This document shows, piece by piece, positions 63,491 through 64,000 of a DNA stretch of 64,000 nucleotides. The notes beneath the pieces are model-generated. The model was given only the letters and a program-made list of their open reading frames with translations. It had not been told where the DNA came from and did not search any database. How positions within the stretch are numbered: the stretch's first letter is position 1; the number at the start of each line of letters is the position of its first letter. The position numbers and the translations under genes are program-made. This DNA comes from Tepidamorphaceae bacterium (GTDB lineage Bacteria > Pseudomonadota > Alphaproteobacteria > Rhizobiales > Tepidamorphaceae): assembly GCA_028279445.1 (NCBI GenBank), contig JANQNT010000030.1:1-64000 (forward strand), written 5' to 3'.

Positions 63491-64000
63491 ATGTCGGCCA
63501 TTCTCGAAATTCGCGATCTGGCCCTGGGCTATCCAGGGCTGACGTTGTTCCGGCAACTGTCCATCGACATCGAAGCAGGGACGACGCTGGCGGTGCTCGG
63601 CGCGAACGGCTCGGGCAAGAGCACCTTCGTCAAGATGCTGCTTGGCCTGATGCCGCCGCTCTCAGGGGATCTGTCCTGGCCCGGAGGGCAGCCGCGCGAG
63701 ATCGGCTATCTCGCCCAGATGACCGAGTTCGATCGTCGTTTCCCCATTCGGGTGCGCGATCTGGCCGCGATGGGCGCATGGCGCGGGCTTGGCCTGTGGT
63801 CCGGGCTCGATCGCGCCGGGCGGGACAAGGTCGCTGCCGCGCTGGACGAAGCGGGTGTTTCCGACCTCGCGGACCGGCCGCTGCACACCTTGTCGGGCGG
63901 GCAGCTTCAACGCGCGCTGTTTGCCCGCGTCATCCTGCAGGACGCACCGCTGATCCTGCTGGATGAACCGTTTGCCGCCGTCGATCAGAGCACCGAGGCA
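63491..64000 (+). CDS. Metal-type ABC transporter ATPase (partial)
   Basis: The first 170 residues are visible before the window ends. Walker A is GANGSGKST near residue 38, the signature is LSGGQLQRALFAR near 136 and Walker B is LILLDEPFAAVD near 154. The short Q-loop stretch (EIGYLAQMTEFDRRFPI) resembles ATPases of zinc/manganese-type (ZnuC/AztA-like) importers. Being downstream of a cobalamin riboswitch, it may power cobalt or corrinoid uptake. The remaining subunits lie beyond the edge. Confidence 0.8.
   Translation, partial: MSAILEIRDLALGYPGLTLFRQLSIDIEAGTTLAVLGANGSGKSTFVKMLLGLMPPLSGDLSWPGGQPREIGYLAQMTEFDRRFPIRVRDLAAMGAWRGLGLWSGLDRAGRDKVAAALDEAGVSDLADRPLHTLSGGQLQRALFARVILQDAPLILLDEPFAAVDQSTEA

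Overview
The window looks like a chromosome segment of an alphaproteobacterium, most likely of the order Hyphomicrobiales (Rhizobiales). The coding DNA is GC-rich. An autotransporter sits next to an IalB-type invasion protein, there are several DctPQM TRAP importers with GntR/FCD regulators, methionine synthase is split in two, and three cobalamin riboswitches are present. This placement rests on gene content alone; no rRNA or tRNA gene is visible.

Layout. 1-8.2 kb is an unstable, partly AT-rich stretch: an autotransporter end, IalB, a SemiSWEET, an XRE regulator, a decayed inverted copy of the autotransporter end, an integrase stub, a DUF5681/ParB-methyltransferase pair, a 21-bp tandem repeat and a dispersed repeat. 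8.3-16.1 kb encodes a giant RTX/beta-helix secreted protein and its type I secretion ABC and HlyD subunits. 16.1-17.5 kb is a graveyard of IS630, IS3 and IS6 fragments. 17.5-27.5 kb is a catabolic island: DUF6282 hydrolase, D-2-hydroxyacid dehydrogenase, GntR regulator, DUF1989 protein, TRAP importer, an enolase paralogue with an altered active site, and glycerate 2-kinase. It appears to be tied together by a repeated 17-bp palindrome. 28.4-33.0 kb holds an AraC regulator, a cis-CaaD-like tautomerase pair, an iron-type alcohol dehydrogenase and an aldehyde dehydrogenase. 33.4-45.2 kb is a second catabolic island: GntR regulator, DapA-family lyase/deaminase, ACT protein, small DMT permease, ureohydrolase, SDR, TRAP importer, proline-racemase homologue, aldo/keto reductase and 2-ketoglutarate-semialdehyde dehydrogenase. 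Perfect TTGTCGACAA sites lie at its regulator and at its far end.

46-54.5 kb is a cobalamin and one-carbon region: metH in two overlapping genes, metR, a small unknown gene, two divergent cobalamin riboswitches, and a Rieske oxygenase/reductase pair of the glycine-betaine demethylase type (gbcAB) directly behind one riboswitch. 55.3-62.2 kb is a siderophore-uptake operon (AraC regulator, TonB receptor, FecBCD-like ABC importer) with start/stop overlaps. 62.2-64 kb holds a small membrane protein and a third cobalamin riboswitch, which leads two tiny ORFs and a metal-type ABC ATPase cut by the window edge.

The most distinctive features are the enolase paralogue with its inferred GntR regulon, the hydroxyproline-like cluster that has a ureohydrolase and a Tyr-to-Phe SDR but no visible D-hydroxyproline oxidase, and the cobalamin-riboswitch control of betaine demethylation and of an uncharacterised metal-importer-like operon.
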